The notes under the pieces are model-generated. The model ran no database searches. It was not told where the DNA came from and saw nothing but the letters and a program-made list of their open reading frames with translations. This document shows, piece after piece, positions 1 to 9,062 of a stretch of DNA of 22,245 bases (positions are counted from its first letter, which is position 1; each line of letters begins with the position of its first letter). The stretch lies in assembly GCA_030591745.1 (NCBI GenBank), contig JAUVAM010000001.1:1-22245 (forward strand), written 5' to 3'. A program made the translations under genes and the position numbers. Source of the DNA: Deltaproteobacteria bacterium (GTDB lineage: Bacteria > Myxococcota > B64-G9).

Positions 1-51
1 CCTCTGTCTCTATGCGCTTGTATGACAATATGGTTCATTATCGACATGTCG

Positions 52-1473
52 TCACCTTTGGCTCTGGCTGGATAGGGTAAAGACGCCCTTCAGATCTTCG
101 GTGGCGCTGATGGCGGTGATGACGCCATTTTTTTCACGTTGCGACCAGGCGCGGAACTGATAGACCATGCCGGCCTCCAGGGCTGGGCCCCCGTAGGGCA
201 CATCCACCGAGGGCTGGCCGCTGACCGGCCCCAGTTGGGTACGCCAGATTTCTTCCCCGAAGGCGTCGAAGACAGCGAGTTCGTAGCCCGACTCGCTGGA
301 ATCATCCGCCCAACTCAAGGTCGGCGTAAGGCTGCTGATTTCCTCAAGACCATCGGCCCCGGGTCCGATCACGGCCAAGGCCTCGGTGACCTTGAATCCT
401 TCGGGCAGGGAAATGTCGGTGCCCTGGTCGGCATCGGGCACTTCGATGTGAACGATGCGTGTGCCCCCGATGGTTTGGTCCGGATCGCGAACCAGATCAT
501 CGTTTTCGAATGCCGCCAAAACCACATATCGTCCATCGGGGACATTTTCGATGACGAAGTCCCCGCTTACATCTCCGATGCGCAGACCGGGCGGCACTTG
601 TCCGCGAGCCGCGTTCTCCACGAAGGTGCTTTCCACGGCCAACACCACGCTGGTCAAGGAGCCGCCGGGGGCGTTGACGATTTGTACGTTGCCCCGCACG
701 GTGGCAAGGGGGCTATTCGAGGCCTGGATATCCACATGCTCGGCGTGTTCACCCGCGGCCAGATTGACGACTTCCGGCAAAAACTGAGCGCCGGCGGCAT
801 AGGCCTGAATGCTGTATTCCCCCGGAGGCAGATTGAAGATGACATAGTGTCCATCCGCGTCGCTGAATCCGAGGGCCATGTCGTTCGCGCTTTCGGCCAC
901 CAGCAAAACACTTTGGGTCGCCTCGCCAAGGATTTCTCCGGAAATGCGTCCGTACTGAGCCGCGCTCGCCGGCAAGGGCAAGAGCTTGATGAGGGTCAAG
1001 GGGCCCTCGATCACCCAAGCCTCCGAGTCCGAATCCTGGGCGCTTGTGGGATCGATGGGCAGGGAGACGCGCACACCGCTGGGAAATGGATCGTAATCCT
1101 CGGCGGCGGCCCGCAGGCTGAAGCCCGCGTCCACAGGCTGCCCTTCTTCGTTTCGCATGCTGGGCACCTGCAACGCATAGAAACCCTGGCTGTCACTGAT
1201 GGCCGTTGCCCCAAGCACGCTGCCGTTGGCATCGACGGCCTGGATGCGCGCGTCGGCCACCGGGCTGTCGTCGGAGAAATCAACAACCTGGCCACGCAGC
1301 AACAAAGGGGCCACGCAATGATAGCTGCCATCCGCCATGATTTCGCAGGCCTCGCCGCCGTTGCAGTCGGGGGCCAAGGGATCACAGCCGTCTTTGGCTT
1401 CGTCATCGCCGCAGGAGGCAAAAGCGAAACCGGCAACAAGACACAAGGCAGCAAACAGGATTTGCTTCTTCAT
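52..1473 (-). CDS. Lipoprotein with carboxypeptidase-regulatory-like repeats
   Basis: This is a predicted 473-residue secreted lipoprotein. The chosen ATG has a GAGGAG ribosome site just upstream. It opens a classic lipoprotein signal, MKKQ followed by a hydrophobic run and the lipobox FASC with Cys21; the open frame continues 74 codons upstream but that part is not signal-like. The residue after Cys21 is Gly, which by the Asp+2 rule fits an outer-membrane rather than an inner-membrane destination. The body contains at least three segments of carboxypeptidase-regulatory-like (transthyretin-like) beta-sandwich type, recognisable by repeats such as 'SDADGHYVIFNLPPGEYSI' and 'GDFVIENVPDGRYVV'. 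A C-terminal stretch resembles a fibronectin-III-like fold ('TPTLSWADDSSESGYELAV'). No catalytic motif is seen, so a structural, adhesive or sensory surface role is inferred. It is divergent from a sigma factor gene and probably controlled by it. Confidence 0.85.
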   Translation of the reverse strand: MKKQILFAALCLVAGFAFASCGDDEAKDGCDPLAPDCNGGEACEIMADGSYHCVAPLLLRGQVVDFSDDSPVADARIQAVDANGSVLGATAISDSQGFYALQVPSMRNEEGQPVDAGFSLRAAAEDYDPFPSGVRVSLPIDPTSAQDSDSEAWVIEGPLTLIKLLPLPASAAQYGRISGEILGEATQSVLLVAESANDMALGFSDADGHYVIFNLPPGEYSIQAYAAGAQFLPEVVNLAAGEHAEHVDIQASNSPLATVRGNVQIVNAPGGSLTSVVLAVESTFVENAARGQVPPGLRIGDVSGDFVIENVPDGRYVVLAAFENDDLVRDPDQTIGGTRIVHIEVPDADQGTDISLPEGFKVTEALAVIGPGADGLEEISSLTPTLSWADDSSESGYELAVFDAFGEEIWRTQLGPVSGQPSVDVPYGGPALEAGMVYQFRAWSQREKNGVITAISATEDLKGVFTLSSQSQR

Positions 1474-1508
1474 CGATTGGCTCCTCGGGTTGGCAATTTG
1501 TTCTATTG

Positions 1509-1539
1509 GGGATACGCTCGCCACAGGGAAAAAGAACAA
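1509..1539 (-). promoter_or_regulatory. Candidate ECF-type promoter for the lipoprotein gene
   Basis: On the minus strand the sequence reads TTGTTCTTTTT (1539-1529), a 12-nt spacer, then CGTATCCC (1516-1509). The same two boxes with the same 12-nt spacing occur on the plus strand 6 bp away, facing the sigma factor gene. Counting TTGTTC as the -35 element and CGTATC as the -10 element gives a 17-nt spacer, in the range usual for ECF promoters; a CGTA/CGTC -10 is also common for that class. Transcription would begin near 1502, leaving a leader of about 30 nt with the GAGGAG site. The motif is seen directly; the promoter function is inferred. Confidence 0.6.
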
Positions 1540-1545
1540 AGAAAA

Positions 1546-1576
1546 TTGTCCTTTTTGCTCCTGACCGACGTATCCC
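1546..1576 (+). promoter_or_regulatory. Candidate autoregulatory promoter for the ECF sigma factor gene
   Basis: TTGTCCTTTTT (1546-1556), a 12-nt spacer and CGTATCCC (1569-1576) form the plus-strand partner of the identical arrangement on the minus strand. The shared boxes in mirror orientation argue that one regulator recognises both, and the adjacent sigma factor is the obvious candidate because ECF genes are commonly autoregulated. The predicted start of transcription near 1582 would leave only a very short leader before the GTG at 1589, so either the leader is nearly absent or the true start codon lies slightly downstream. Confidence 0.6.
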
Positions 1577-1588
1577 GGGTGGAGACAC

Positions 1589-2176
1589 GTGGTTCGCACT
1601 GAATTGACACGTCGCAGCGTCGAAGCATTTCGAGATGGCGAGGCGCAAGCTTTGGCTGAGGTCATTCGTGCATTTACGCCCCTGGTGAGGTCCATCGTGA
1701 ATCGATTCTGGTCCAGCGAGTTCGAGCGAGAGGAGGCAGCCCACCTGGTGTGGTTGCATGCCTACGAGCGACGTGCGGATGTGGATCCGGACCGCCACGC
1801 GAGTTTTGCGGGTTGGTTGGCGACTTTGGCGAGGCATCGCAGCATCGATCGCCTGCGCAAGCAAGGGCGTCAGATCGGACCCGAATTGGATGATCCCCAG
1901 CGCGCCCTGGATGTCCTGCCCTCTGGCGAAGATGCGGAACAATCGCTGCGGCGAAAAGAATTGGCCGGTATCCTTTCGGTTTTTGCCTCAAAGCTGGAGC
2001 CGGGATGGCGCGAATTTTTTGAACTCTATTTCCTGAAGGATTTGGATTACGGCCAGGTGGAAGAAAAACTGGGTATTGGCATGCGTCGCTGCAAGTACAT
2101 GAAAAAAGTTTTGGTGGAGAAAGCGCGTCGGCATGCTCCTTTGCGTCAAGCATTGGGCCTGGGAGGGGTGAGTTGA
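1589..2176 (+). CDS. ECF-family RNA polymerase sigma factor
   Basis: This 195-residue protein has the length and layout of an extracytoplasmic-function sigma-70 factor. Residues about 22-93 match sigma region 2, with 'ALAEVIRAFTPLVRSIVNRF' and, at its end, 'ARHRSIDRLRKQGRQ', typical of the DNA-melting/-10-reading helix. Residues about 124-180 match sigma region 4, with a helix-turn-helix around 'DYGQVEEKLGIGMRRCKYM'. The acidic linker between them (DDPQ...SGEDAEQ) is usual. Translation is taken from GTG at 1589, preceded by GGAG five bases upstream. It should direct RNA polymerase to a small regulon, plausibly including its own promoter and the divergent lipoprotein gene. The next gene starts one base after its stop and encodes its probable anti-sigma partner. 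Confidence 0.86.
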   Translation: MVRTELTRRSVEAFRDGEAQALAEVIRAFTPLVRSIVNRFWSSEFEREEAAHLVWLHAYERRADVDPDRHASFAGWLATLARHRSIDRLRKQGRQIGPELDDPQRALDVLPSGEDAEQSLRRKELAGILSVFASKLEPGWREFFELYFLKDLDYGQVEEKLGIGMRRCKYMKKVLVEKARRHAPLRQALGLGGVS

Positions 2177-2177
2177 T

Positions 2178-2975
2178 ATGCATGTGCGCAAACTAATCGA
2201 GCGGTATTTTGCCGAAGACCTGGGCCCGTGGCGCACAAAGCGTATGCGCCGTCACCTGGGGGCATGTGAGGCTTGCCGGGCTTATTACGACGAGCAGGTT
2301 CGCCTCATGCGCACCCTGCGCGGTGATCCGAACACGGCGACCCCCGAAGAAACCGAGCGAATGGTGCTTCGGGTTTCGACTGAACTGGGTTTGCAAAAAG
2401 AGCGAGTGCCCCGCATGAAGTGGGTTCTGAGCTTCGCTTCGCTGTCAGCGGTCGTGTGTCTGTTTGTGTTGCTGATGTGGAAATTGGTGCCCGGAGAAAC
2501 ACCGTGGCTAGACGTAGGCACCGAGGCCACGGCCGTGGTGAAGACCAAGCTTGGCACAGAGCTTCGGGTTTACCCGAATAGCCGATATCGACTCAACGCA
2601 GCCGAGTCAGAATTGGAGCTTGCGCGGGGTAAGGTTTGGTGCCTGGTCAAGCCCGGACAGGGTGGTTTCGTGGTGCGCACGGTCGAGGCTCGGGCCTCGG
2701 TGCTGGGGACTTCTTTTGTGGTCGATCGCCGGAAGGAAGGCCGGACGGAAGTCCGTGTGATGAAGGGCAAGGTCGAGGTGGTCGGCCGGAAGGGCAAGGC
2801 GGTTTTGGTTGAGGCCGGACAGCGAACCCGGGTGGCGGTGGCGTCGGCGGCCGAGAAGGTGAAGACCTACATCGCCAAGCAGGATCGCTCTGAGTGGCGC
2901 AGGTTTTGGCAAAGACTGGGCCGCGATATTTCGAGAGCCGCCGAGGATATCGGGGATCTCATCTTGGGCCAGTGA
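2178..2975 (+). CDS. Zinc-finger and FecR-domain transmembrane anti-sigma protein
   Basis: This 265-residue protein is probably the membrane regulator of the preceding sigma factor. The N-terminal cytoplasmic part carries an anti-sigma zinc-finger motif H-x3-C-x2-C at His26, Cys30 and Cys33 (HLGACEAC). One transmembrane helix lies at about residues 81-104. The outside part, about 112-215, matches the FecR domain: 'GTEATAVVKTKLGTELRVYPNSRYRLN' style strands, 'ARGKVWCLVKPG', 'FVVRTVEARASVLGTSFVV' and 'VMKGKVEVVGRKGKAVLVEAGQ' are characteristic (each quoted in part). The C-terminal tail is amphipathic and basic. Combining a zinc-binding anti-sigma domain and a FecR sensor in one chain is known in ECF systems. 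No TonB-dependent receptor is adjacent, so the classical iron-citrate arrangement is not supported here. Translation is almost coupled: the ATG comes one base after the upstream stop. It converges on tex with only 8 bp between. Confidence 0.85.
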   Translation: MHVRKLIERYFAEDLGPWRTKRMRRHLGACEACRAYYDEQVRLMRTLRGDPNTATPEETERMVLRVSTELGLQKERVPRMKWVLSFASLSAVVCLFVLLMWKLVPGETPWLDVGTEATAVVKTKLGTELRVYPNSRYRLNAAESELELARGKVWCLVKPGQGGFVVRTVEARASVLGTSFVVDRRKEGRTEVRVMKGKVEVVGRKGKAVLVEAGQRTRVAVASAAEKVKTYIAKQDRSEWRRFWQRLGRDISRAAEDIGDLILGQ

Positions 2976-2983
2976 ACAGCGGT

Positions 2984-5329
2984 CTATTTTTTTAACAGGG
3001 CGGCAAAGGGGTTGTGGCTGAAGTCGGCTTCGCTTGATTTGTCTGCTTTTGCCGGGCTTGGTTTGGTCGACTTGGTTCTTCTGTTGTTCTTGGATCGCTC
3101 TTGGTTCGAGCGGGGGGTTGCTTGTCGGTTTTGCTGGCTCGTTTTCTTTTCGCGTTTTGCCTGAGCCGCGCCTGGAGAACGAGCCGAAAGGGAGACCCTG
3201 TCGCGCTCCACGTCTGCTTCCAAGACCCGAACTTTGAGCTTGTCGCCCACTTTGACCACCTGCTGCGGATCCTTGACGAAATGGTCCGACAGTTCGCTGA
3301 TATGCACCAGGCCGTCACGGTGTACACCCACGTCCACAAAGGCACCGAAGTGGGTCACGTTGGTGACCACGCCCTCTAGCTCCATGCCCACCTCGAGATC
3401 CTTGATGCTGTGCACGTCATCTCGAAACTTGGGCGGCTCATAGCTTTCGCGGGGATCCCGGCCCGGCTTGGTGAGTTCGGCCACGATATCTTGCAGGGTC
3501 GGCGCGCCTACTTTCTCGGAGACATAATCGGTGATTTGGATTTTGTCCGCCAGGGCCGCGTTGCCCAGAAGTTCGGCCATCTCCACGCCCAGGTCTTTCG
3601 CCATGCGCTCGACCAATTTGTAGCGCTCGGGGTGCACCGCGGAGGCATCCAGGGGGTGTTCACCGTCGCGCAGTCGAAGGAAGCCCGCTGCCTGCTGGTA
3701 GGTGCGCGGGCCCAATCCGCCGACGTCTTTGAGCTTGGCCCTGGAGGCAAAGGCCCCGTGGGCCTCCCGATGATCGACGATCTTTTTGGCCATGGTGGGC
3801 CCAATGCCGGAGACCCTGGAGAGCAAGGGCGCACTGGCGGTATTGAGCTCCACGCCAACCTGGTTGACGCAGCTTTCGACCACCTCGTCGAGCTTGCGTC
3901 CAAGCATGGGTTGGTGCACGTCGTGCTGATACTGGCCAACGCCGATGGCCTTGGGTTCGATTTTGACCAGCTCGGCGAGGGGGTCCTGCAGGCGTCGGGC
4001 AATGGAGATGGCACCGCGGATCGTCAAGTCCAGCTCCGGGAATTCCTGCCTGGCCGTGTCCGATGCGCTGTAGACACTGGCCCCGGCCTCGTTGACCTGC
4101 ACCACCATGCAATCCCCAATTTTTTCGGCCAGAATGGTCTCTCGAACAAAGGCCTCGGTTTCGCGACCGGCCGTGCCGTTGCCCACCGCCACGGCTCGGG
4201 GGCGATGGGTGCGAAGCAGATCCAGCAATTCGATTCGAGCCTCTTCTTTTTTTGCCGCGGAGCGAGCCAAAAACAGCGTCTTGGTGGCCAGATATTTGCC
4301 GGTAGCGTCCACCGCCGCGCATTTGCAGCCCGTGCGCAATCCCGGATCCATGCCCAGGACGGGTTGGGTGCCCATGGGGGCGGCCATGAGCAAATTGCGC
4401 AAATTTGCGGCGAAGACATCAACCGCCGAAGCATCCGAGCGCATTTTGAGTTCGACCCGTACGTCTGTCTCCACACTGGGGGCAATCAGGCGATGGTAGC
4501 CGTCATCGACCGCCGTAGCGAGCTGCGCCGCAAAGGGGCTTTCGGATTTGATGCCCATGTGATGTTGCGACTTGGCGATGAGCGACTCGGCATCCACGGT
4601 AACGCGTACGCGCAGCACTTCCTCGCGTTCGCCTCGCCGGATGGCCAGGTAGCGATGGGAGGGGATGTCCGCCACGCCTTCGTCGTGGTCGTAGTACTGC
4701 TCGAACTTGGTCTTCGAGTCTTTTTTTCCGGGCAGGACTTCGGCATGCAGCCGGCCTTGCTTCATGAATGTCGTACGAACCATGGCCCTGATGTCGGCAT
4801 TTTCAGAGCATAGTTCGGCCACGATATCCCGGGCGCCCGCCAGGGCTGCCTCTGCGTCCGGCACGTCTTTTTCGACGTCGACGAAAGCTTCCGCTTCCTT
4901 TGTCGGATCGCCGGAAAGAGCCTGGTTGAGCAGGATTTCCGACAGAGGCTCCAGGCCCCGCTCACGGGCGATCATGGCCCGGGTCCGGCGCTTGGGCTTG
5001 TAGGGCAAGTAAAGATCTTCCAACTCGGACTTGGTGGTCGCCGCCAGGATTTTTTCCTTGAGTTTGTCGTCCAACTTGCCCTGTTCGGCGATGGATTCCA
5101 GAATGCTGCCGCGTCGGGATTCCAATTCCACCAGATAGGCGCGCCGCTCTTCAATCGAGCGAATTTGCACCTCGTCCATGGAGCCGGTGGTTTCTTTTCG
5201 GTAGCGGGCGATGAAAGGAACCGTGTTGCCCTCGTCCAACAAATCCACGACGGCTTTGATGTGAGCGCCGGGCAAGTTGAGTTCTTCGGCCAGCTTGGGG
5301 AGCGGATTGTATGCGGTGGATGGCGTCAT
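2984..5329 (-). CDS. tex: Tex family S1 RNA-binding transcription accessory protein
   Basis: This 781-residue protein matches Tex end to end. The N-terminal helical region begins near 'GNTVPFIARYRKETTGSMDE' (residues 34-53) and includes 'DLYLPYKPKRRTRAMIARERGLEPL' (about 105-129). A YqgF/RNase H-like domain starts at 'GMDPGLRTGCKCA' (326-338). Helix-hairpin-helix motifs follow at 'LLSRVSGIGPTMAKKI' and 'KDVGGLGPRTYQQAAGFLRL' (about 502-553). An S1 RNA-binding domain spans about 648-717 ('GVVTNVTHFGAFVDVGVHRD'). Tex associates with nucleic acid and the transcription/translation machinery; its exact biochemical job is still incompletely defined. A Lys/Arg/Ser/Gln-rich tail of about 60 residues after the S1 domain looks disordered. 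The gene follows the ATPase-SLOG gene by 39 bp on the same strand and may be co-transcribed with it. Confidence 0.97.
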   Translation of the reverse strand: MTPSTAYNPLPKLAEELNLPGAHIKAVVDLLDEGNTVPFIARYRKETTGSMDEVQIRSIEERRAYLVELESRRGSILESIAEQGKLDDKLKEKILAATTKSELEDLYLPYKPKRRTRAMIARERGLEPLSEILLNQALSGDPTKEAEAFVDVEKDVPDAEAALAGARDIVAELCSENADIRAMVRTTFMKQGRLHAEVLPGKKDSKTKFEQYYDHDEGVADIPSHRYLAIRRGEREEVLRVRVTVDAESLIAKSQHHMGIKSESPFAAQLATAVDDGYHRLIAPSVETDVRVELKMRSDASAVDVFAANLRNLLMAAPMGTQPVLGMDPGLRTGCKCAAVDATGKYLATKTLFLARSAAKKEEARIELLDLLRTHRPRAVAVGNGTAGRETEAFVRETILAEKIGDCMVVQVNEAGASVYSASDTARQEFPELDLTIRGAISIARRLQDPLAELVKIEPKAIGVGQYQHDVHQPMLGRKLDEVVESCVNQVGVELNTASAPLLSRVSGIGPTMAKKIVDHREAHGAFASRAKLKDVGGLGPRTYQQAAGFLRLRDGEHPLDASAVHPERYKLVERMAKDLGVEMAELLGNAALADKIQITDYVSEKVGAPTLQDIVAELTKPGRDPRESYEPPKFRDDVHSIKDLEVGMELEGVVTNVTHFGAFVDVGVHRDGLVHISELSDHFVKDPQQVVKVGDKLKVRVLEADVERDRVSLSARSPGAAQAKREKKTSQQNRQATPRSNQERSKNNRRTKSTKPSPAKADKSSEADFSHNPFAALLKK

Positions 5330-5368
5330 AGGGACTTCTTATCCCTGTGCCCGCCTGAGGTCAACCCG

Positions 5369-6628
5369 TCAATCTGTCGGGAAGGAGCGATCGAAAAGAC
5401 CGCGAATGGCCTGGCGGCCGGCTTCGATTAAGTGGCGGGTGCCCGAGCCGGCGAAGTGTTTGCATGTGATGATTGGATCATCGCAGGGCTGCCATCGCTG
5501 CTGGGCGATGAACCAACTGCTCCAGGATTTGTCTTCCTGATCGAACATCCAGACCGGCTTTTTCAAGTGACGGGCCAGCTCAACCGCCCAGCCCGTGCCG
5601 CCTTTGGCCGTGCCATCGGCTTGCAGTTGGCCCACGGCGAAGACCTCGCCGGCCGGGTTGACCTGGTGCCAGATGCTCTGAAGCACGCGTTGTAATTTGG
5701 GATCGTTTTTGTAGTCCCGGCCCATGTGAGTTTTCAGGTAGCTCCAGCTCACTTTGCCAAGCGCCAGGTCGTCCTCGGAGAGCATGACCTGACCGTTGCT
5801 GCGCGTGGGTTCGTGACCGGCGAAGCTGAAGTTGCGCTCGGTGACGCCTGCGCGCTCGGCCTCTTCGCCGAAGGCTGCCTCGGCCCCCTCCGCGCCGCCG
5901 CTGAGCAAGAGACAGTCGGCCGGGGACAGATGATCTTGCGCATCAGAGGAGATCGGCTTGAGCCAGGTTCGCTCCAGCAGGATGTCTATGGGATCATCGG
6001 CCACCGGCGAGCGCGGATCGGGGGTGTGTAGGTGTCCGTATGCCATAAGCAGGTGTAAGCGTATGCGGTTCCCCTCGGGCTCCAGGCTCAAAATCAGATC
6101 GGAAGCCTCGCCTCTTTCGTCCAGGGGCCTTGGCAGGCGCTTGCGCTCCGGCGAGTTTTCGTGCCGGTGGGTCAGCGCCGTGGTCCAGAGCACGGCCTTG
6201 CAGGACGCAGCCAATTGCTTGAGGGCAGGCAGTTCTGCCTGGTCTTCCGCCGACCATCCCAGGCCGTCTAAAAGGATCAGGTCGGGCTCGCCCAGTCCCA
6301 GCGGTTGCCATATTTGCTGTTTGGCCTTGCGCAGGGCTTTTACGTCCAGTTGCCGGACGTCGGGGTAAGATTGCAAGAGCAGGTTGGAGCTGCGCAAGGC
6401 ATCGCCGGCCCCGGCCCCGGTGTAGCGCCGGCGCAAATCGTCCAAGCTTTCGGCCAGGGTTAGGTGGACCAGGCGCTGGCCTGCGTCCAGTGCATCCAGG
6501 GCCAGCTGTACGAGAAAACCGCTTTTGCCCACGCCCGCACGTGACGCGACCACAGCCAGTTCACCTGCCTGGGGTTCGCGCGGTAGGCGCTGGCTTAGCG
6601 AAGGAAGCAATCCGGAACCGAGACTCAT
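5369..6628 (-). CDS. RecA-like ATPase fused to SLOG-type nucleotide-binding domain
   Basis: This 419-residue protein appears to be a two-domain fusion. Residues about 20-225 resemble the RecA-fold ATPase core of DnaB/RadA-type proteins: a P-loop 'ASRAGVGKSG' at 28-37, a Walker B-like 'LILLDGLGW' at 117-125, and 'AVLWTTALTHRHE' where a sensor strand would be. Residues about 238-415 have SLOG (LOG/DprA/YspA-like Rossmann) features: 'LLLSGGAEGAEAAFGEEAERAG' (about 240-261, two parts), 'AKGGTGWAVELA' (341-352) and 'FAGSGTRHLIEAG' (392-404). SLOG proteins bind or process nucleotide-derived ligands. The start is supported by AGGAGG six to seven bases upstream. It lies 22 bp behind fusA and 39 bp ahead of tex. 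No helicase loader or full DnaB N-domain is present. The function is not known to me; ATP-dependent nucleic-acid action coupled to a nucleotide signal is an inference. Confidence 0.82.
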   Translation of the reverse strand: MSLGSGLLPSLSQRLPREPQAGELAVVASRAGVGKSGFLVQLALDALDAGQRLVHLTLAESLDDLRRRYTGAGAGDALRSSNLLLQSYPDVRQLDVKALRKAKQQIWQPLGLGEPDLILLDGLGWSAEDQAELPALKQLAASCKAVLWTTALTHRHENSPERKRLPRPLDERGEASDLILSLEPEGNRIRLHLLMAYGHLHTPDPRSPVADDPIDILLERTWLKPISSDAQDHLSPADCLLLSGGAEGAEAAFGEEAERAGVTERNFSFAGHEPTRSNGQVMLSEDDLALGKVSWSYLKTHMGRDYKNDPKLQRVLQSIWHQVNPAGEVFAVGQLQADGTAKGGTGWAVELARHLKKPVWMFDQEDKSWSSWFIAQQRWQPCDDPIITCKHFAGSGTRHLIEAGRQAIRGLFDRSFPTD

Positions 6629-6650
6629 GGCGACTCCTCCTGTTCCCTGG

Positions 6651-8741
<2,091 letters not shown>

Positions 8742-8746
8742 GCCGG

Positions 8747-8752
8747 ACCTCC
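8747..8752 (-). promoter_or_regulatory. Ribosome binding site deciding the TTG start of fusA
   Basis: On the minus strand GGAGGT sits five bases before a TTG codon. No ATG in frame lies close enough to replace it, and the protein begins with the family-typical '[16 protein letters not shown]' a few residues later. The strong Shine-Dalgarno sequence therefore fixes the start at the unusual TTG. Confidence 0.75.
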
Positions 8753-8764
8753 AAGGGTCGAAGG

Positions 8765-8793
8765 GATTTACGCCATCTAGGCCCTTCGCGCAA
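8765..8793 (-). promoter_or_regulatory. Weak candidate sigma-70 promoter for fusA
   Basis: On the minus strand TTGCGC (8793-8788) and TAAATC (8770-8765) are separated by 17 nt and lie upstream of the fusA ribosome site. Each box matches only three of six consensus bases, so this is a placement suggestion rather than a firm call. It is the best candidate I see in the divergent gap for the minus-strand cluster. Confidence 0.25.
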
Positions 8794-8830
8794 GACCTTT
8801 TCGCCCTTTCCCCTGAAAAAAGGCAGGTTT

Positions 8831-8980
8831 ATGAGTATGGAAACCATTGTTTATGAAGATTTGCCCAGCGAGCAATTGACCGAAGAAGGTTGTTTTATTT
8901 GGCAGAATTGGGGAATTCCGGCAGATGAAAGCCTCTCGATCGCCCGGGCCAGGGTGGAGTTGGAGTTTCGGGGGATTTGA
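8831..8980 (+). CDS. Possible 49-residue small protein, unrecognised
   Basis: An ATG frame of 49 codons ending in TGA lies in the 321-bp gap between the divergent fusA and activase genes. It reads MSMETIVYEDLPSEQLTEEG and continues with a Trp-containing segment (WQNWG) and a charged end (RVELEFRGI). A loose AGGCAGG sits four bases before the first ATG; a second ATG follows two codons later. The composition is acidic and soluble, with no signal peptide or membrane helix. I do not recognise it. It may be a chance frame in leader DNA, and only its moderate ribosome site and protein-like composition argue for it. The rest of this gap (8742-8830 and 8981-9062) holds the fusA leader and the activase ribosome site, and I saw nothing else there. 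Confidence 0.3.
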   Translation: MSMETIVYEDLPSEQLTEEGCFIWQNWGIPADESLSIARARVELEFRGI

Positions 8981-9062
8981 TTTTTTACTGCATTTGCACT
9001 CCAGCCTTTACGCCGGCCTGTTACAGCGATATGGAAGGGGCCGGGGCAGAAAAGGAAGAGTC

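Noticed and set aside
139..1602. Long plus-strand open frame opposite the lipoprotein gene
   Set aside because: The minus-strand frame has a clear lipoprotein signal, ribosome site and recognisable beta-sandwich repeats; the plus-strand translation resembles no family and is explained by GC-rich codon bias.
2976..2983. Terminator between the convergent FecR-like gene and tex
   Set aside because: The gap is 8 bp. The T-run there is the complement of the Lys codons at the end of tex, and no stem precedes it.
3410..4813. Long plus-strand open frame inside tex
   Set aside because: It lies opposite unmistakable Tex domains and has no recognisable domain of its own.
5336..5364. Possible sigma-70 promoter for tex (TTGACC, 17 nt, TAAGAA on the minus strand)
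   Set aside because: The -35 is good, but the -10 matches only three of six bases and the transcript would start within a few bases of the ATG with no room for a ribosome site. Co-transcription from upstream is simpler.
8876..8904. TTGACC in the fusA-activase gap as a -35 box for the activase operon
   Set aside because: No acceptable -10 sequence is found 16-18 nt downstream.
8925..9062. 46-codon N-terminal extension of the activase gene
   Set aside because: The extension has no family resemblance, whereas ATG at 9063 has a strong AGGAAGAG site and gives the typical ASKHA start.
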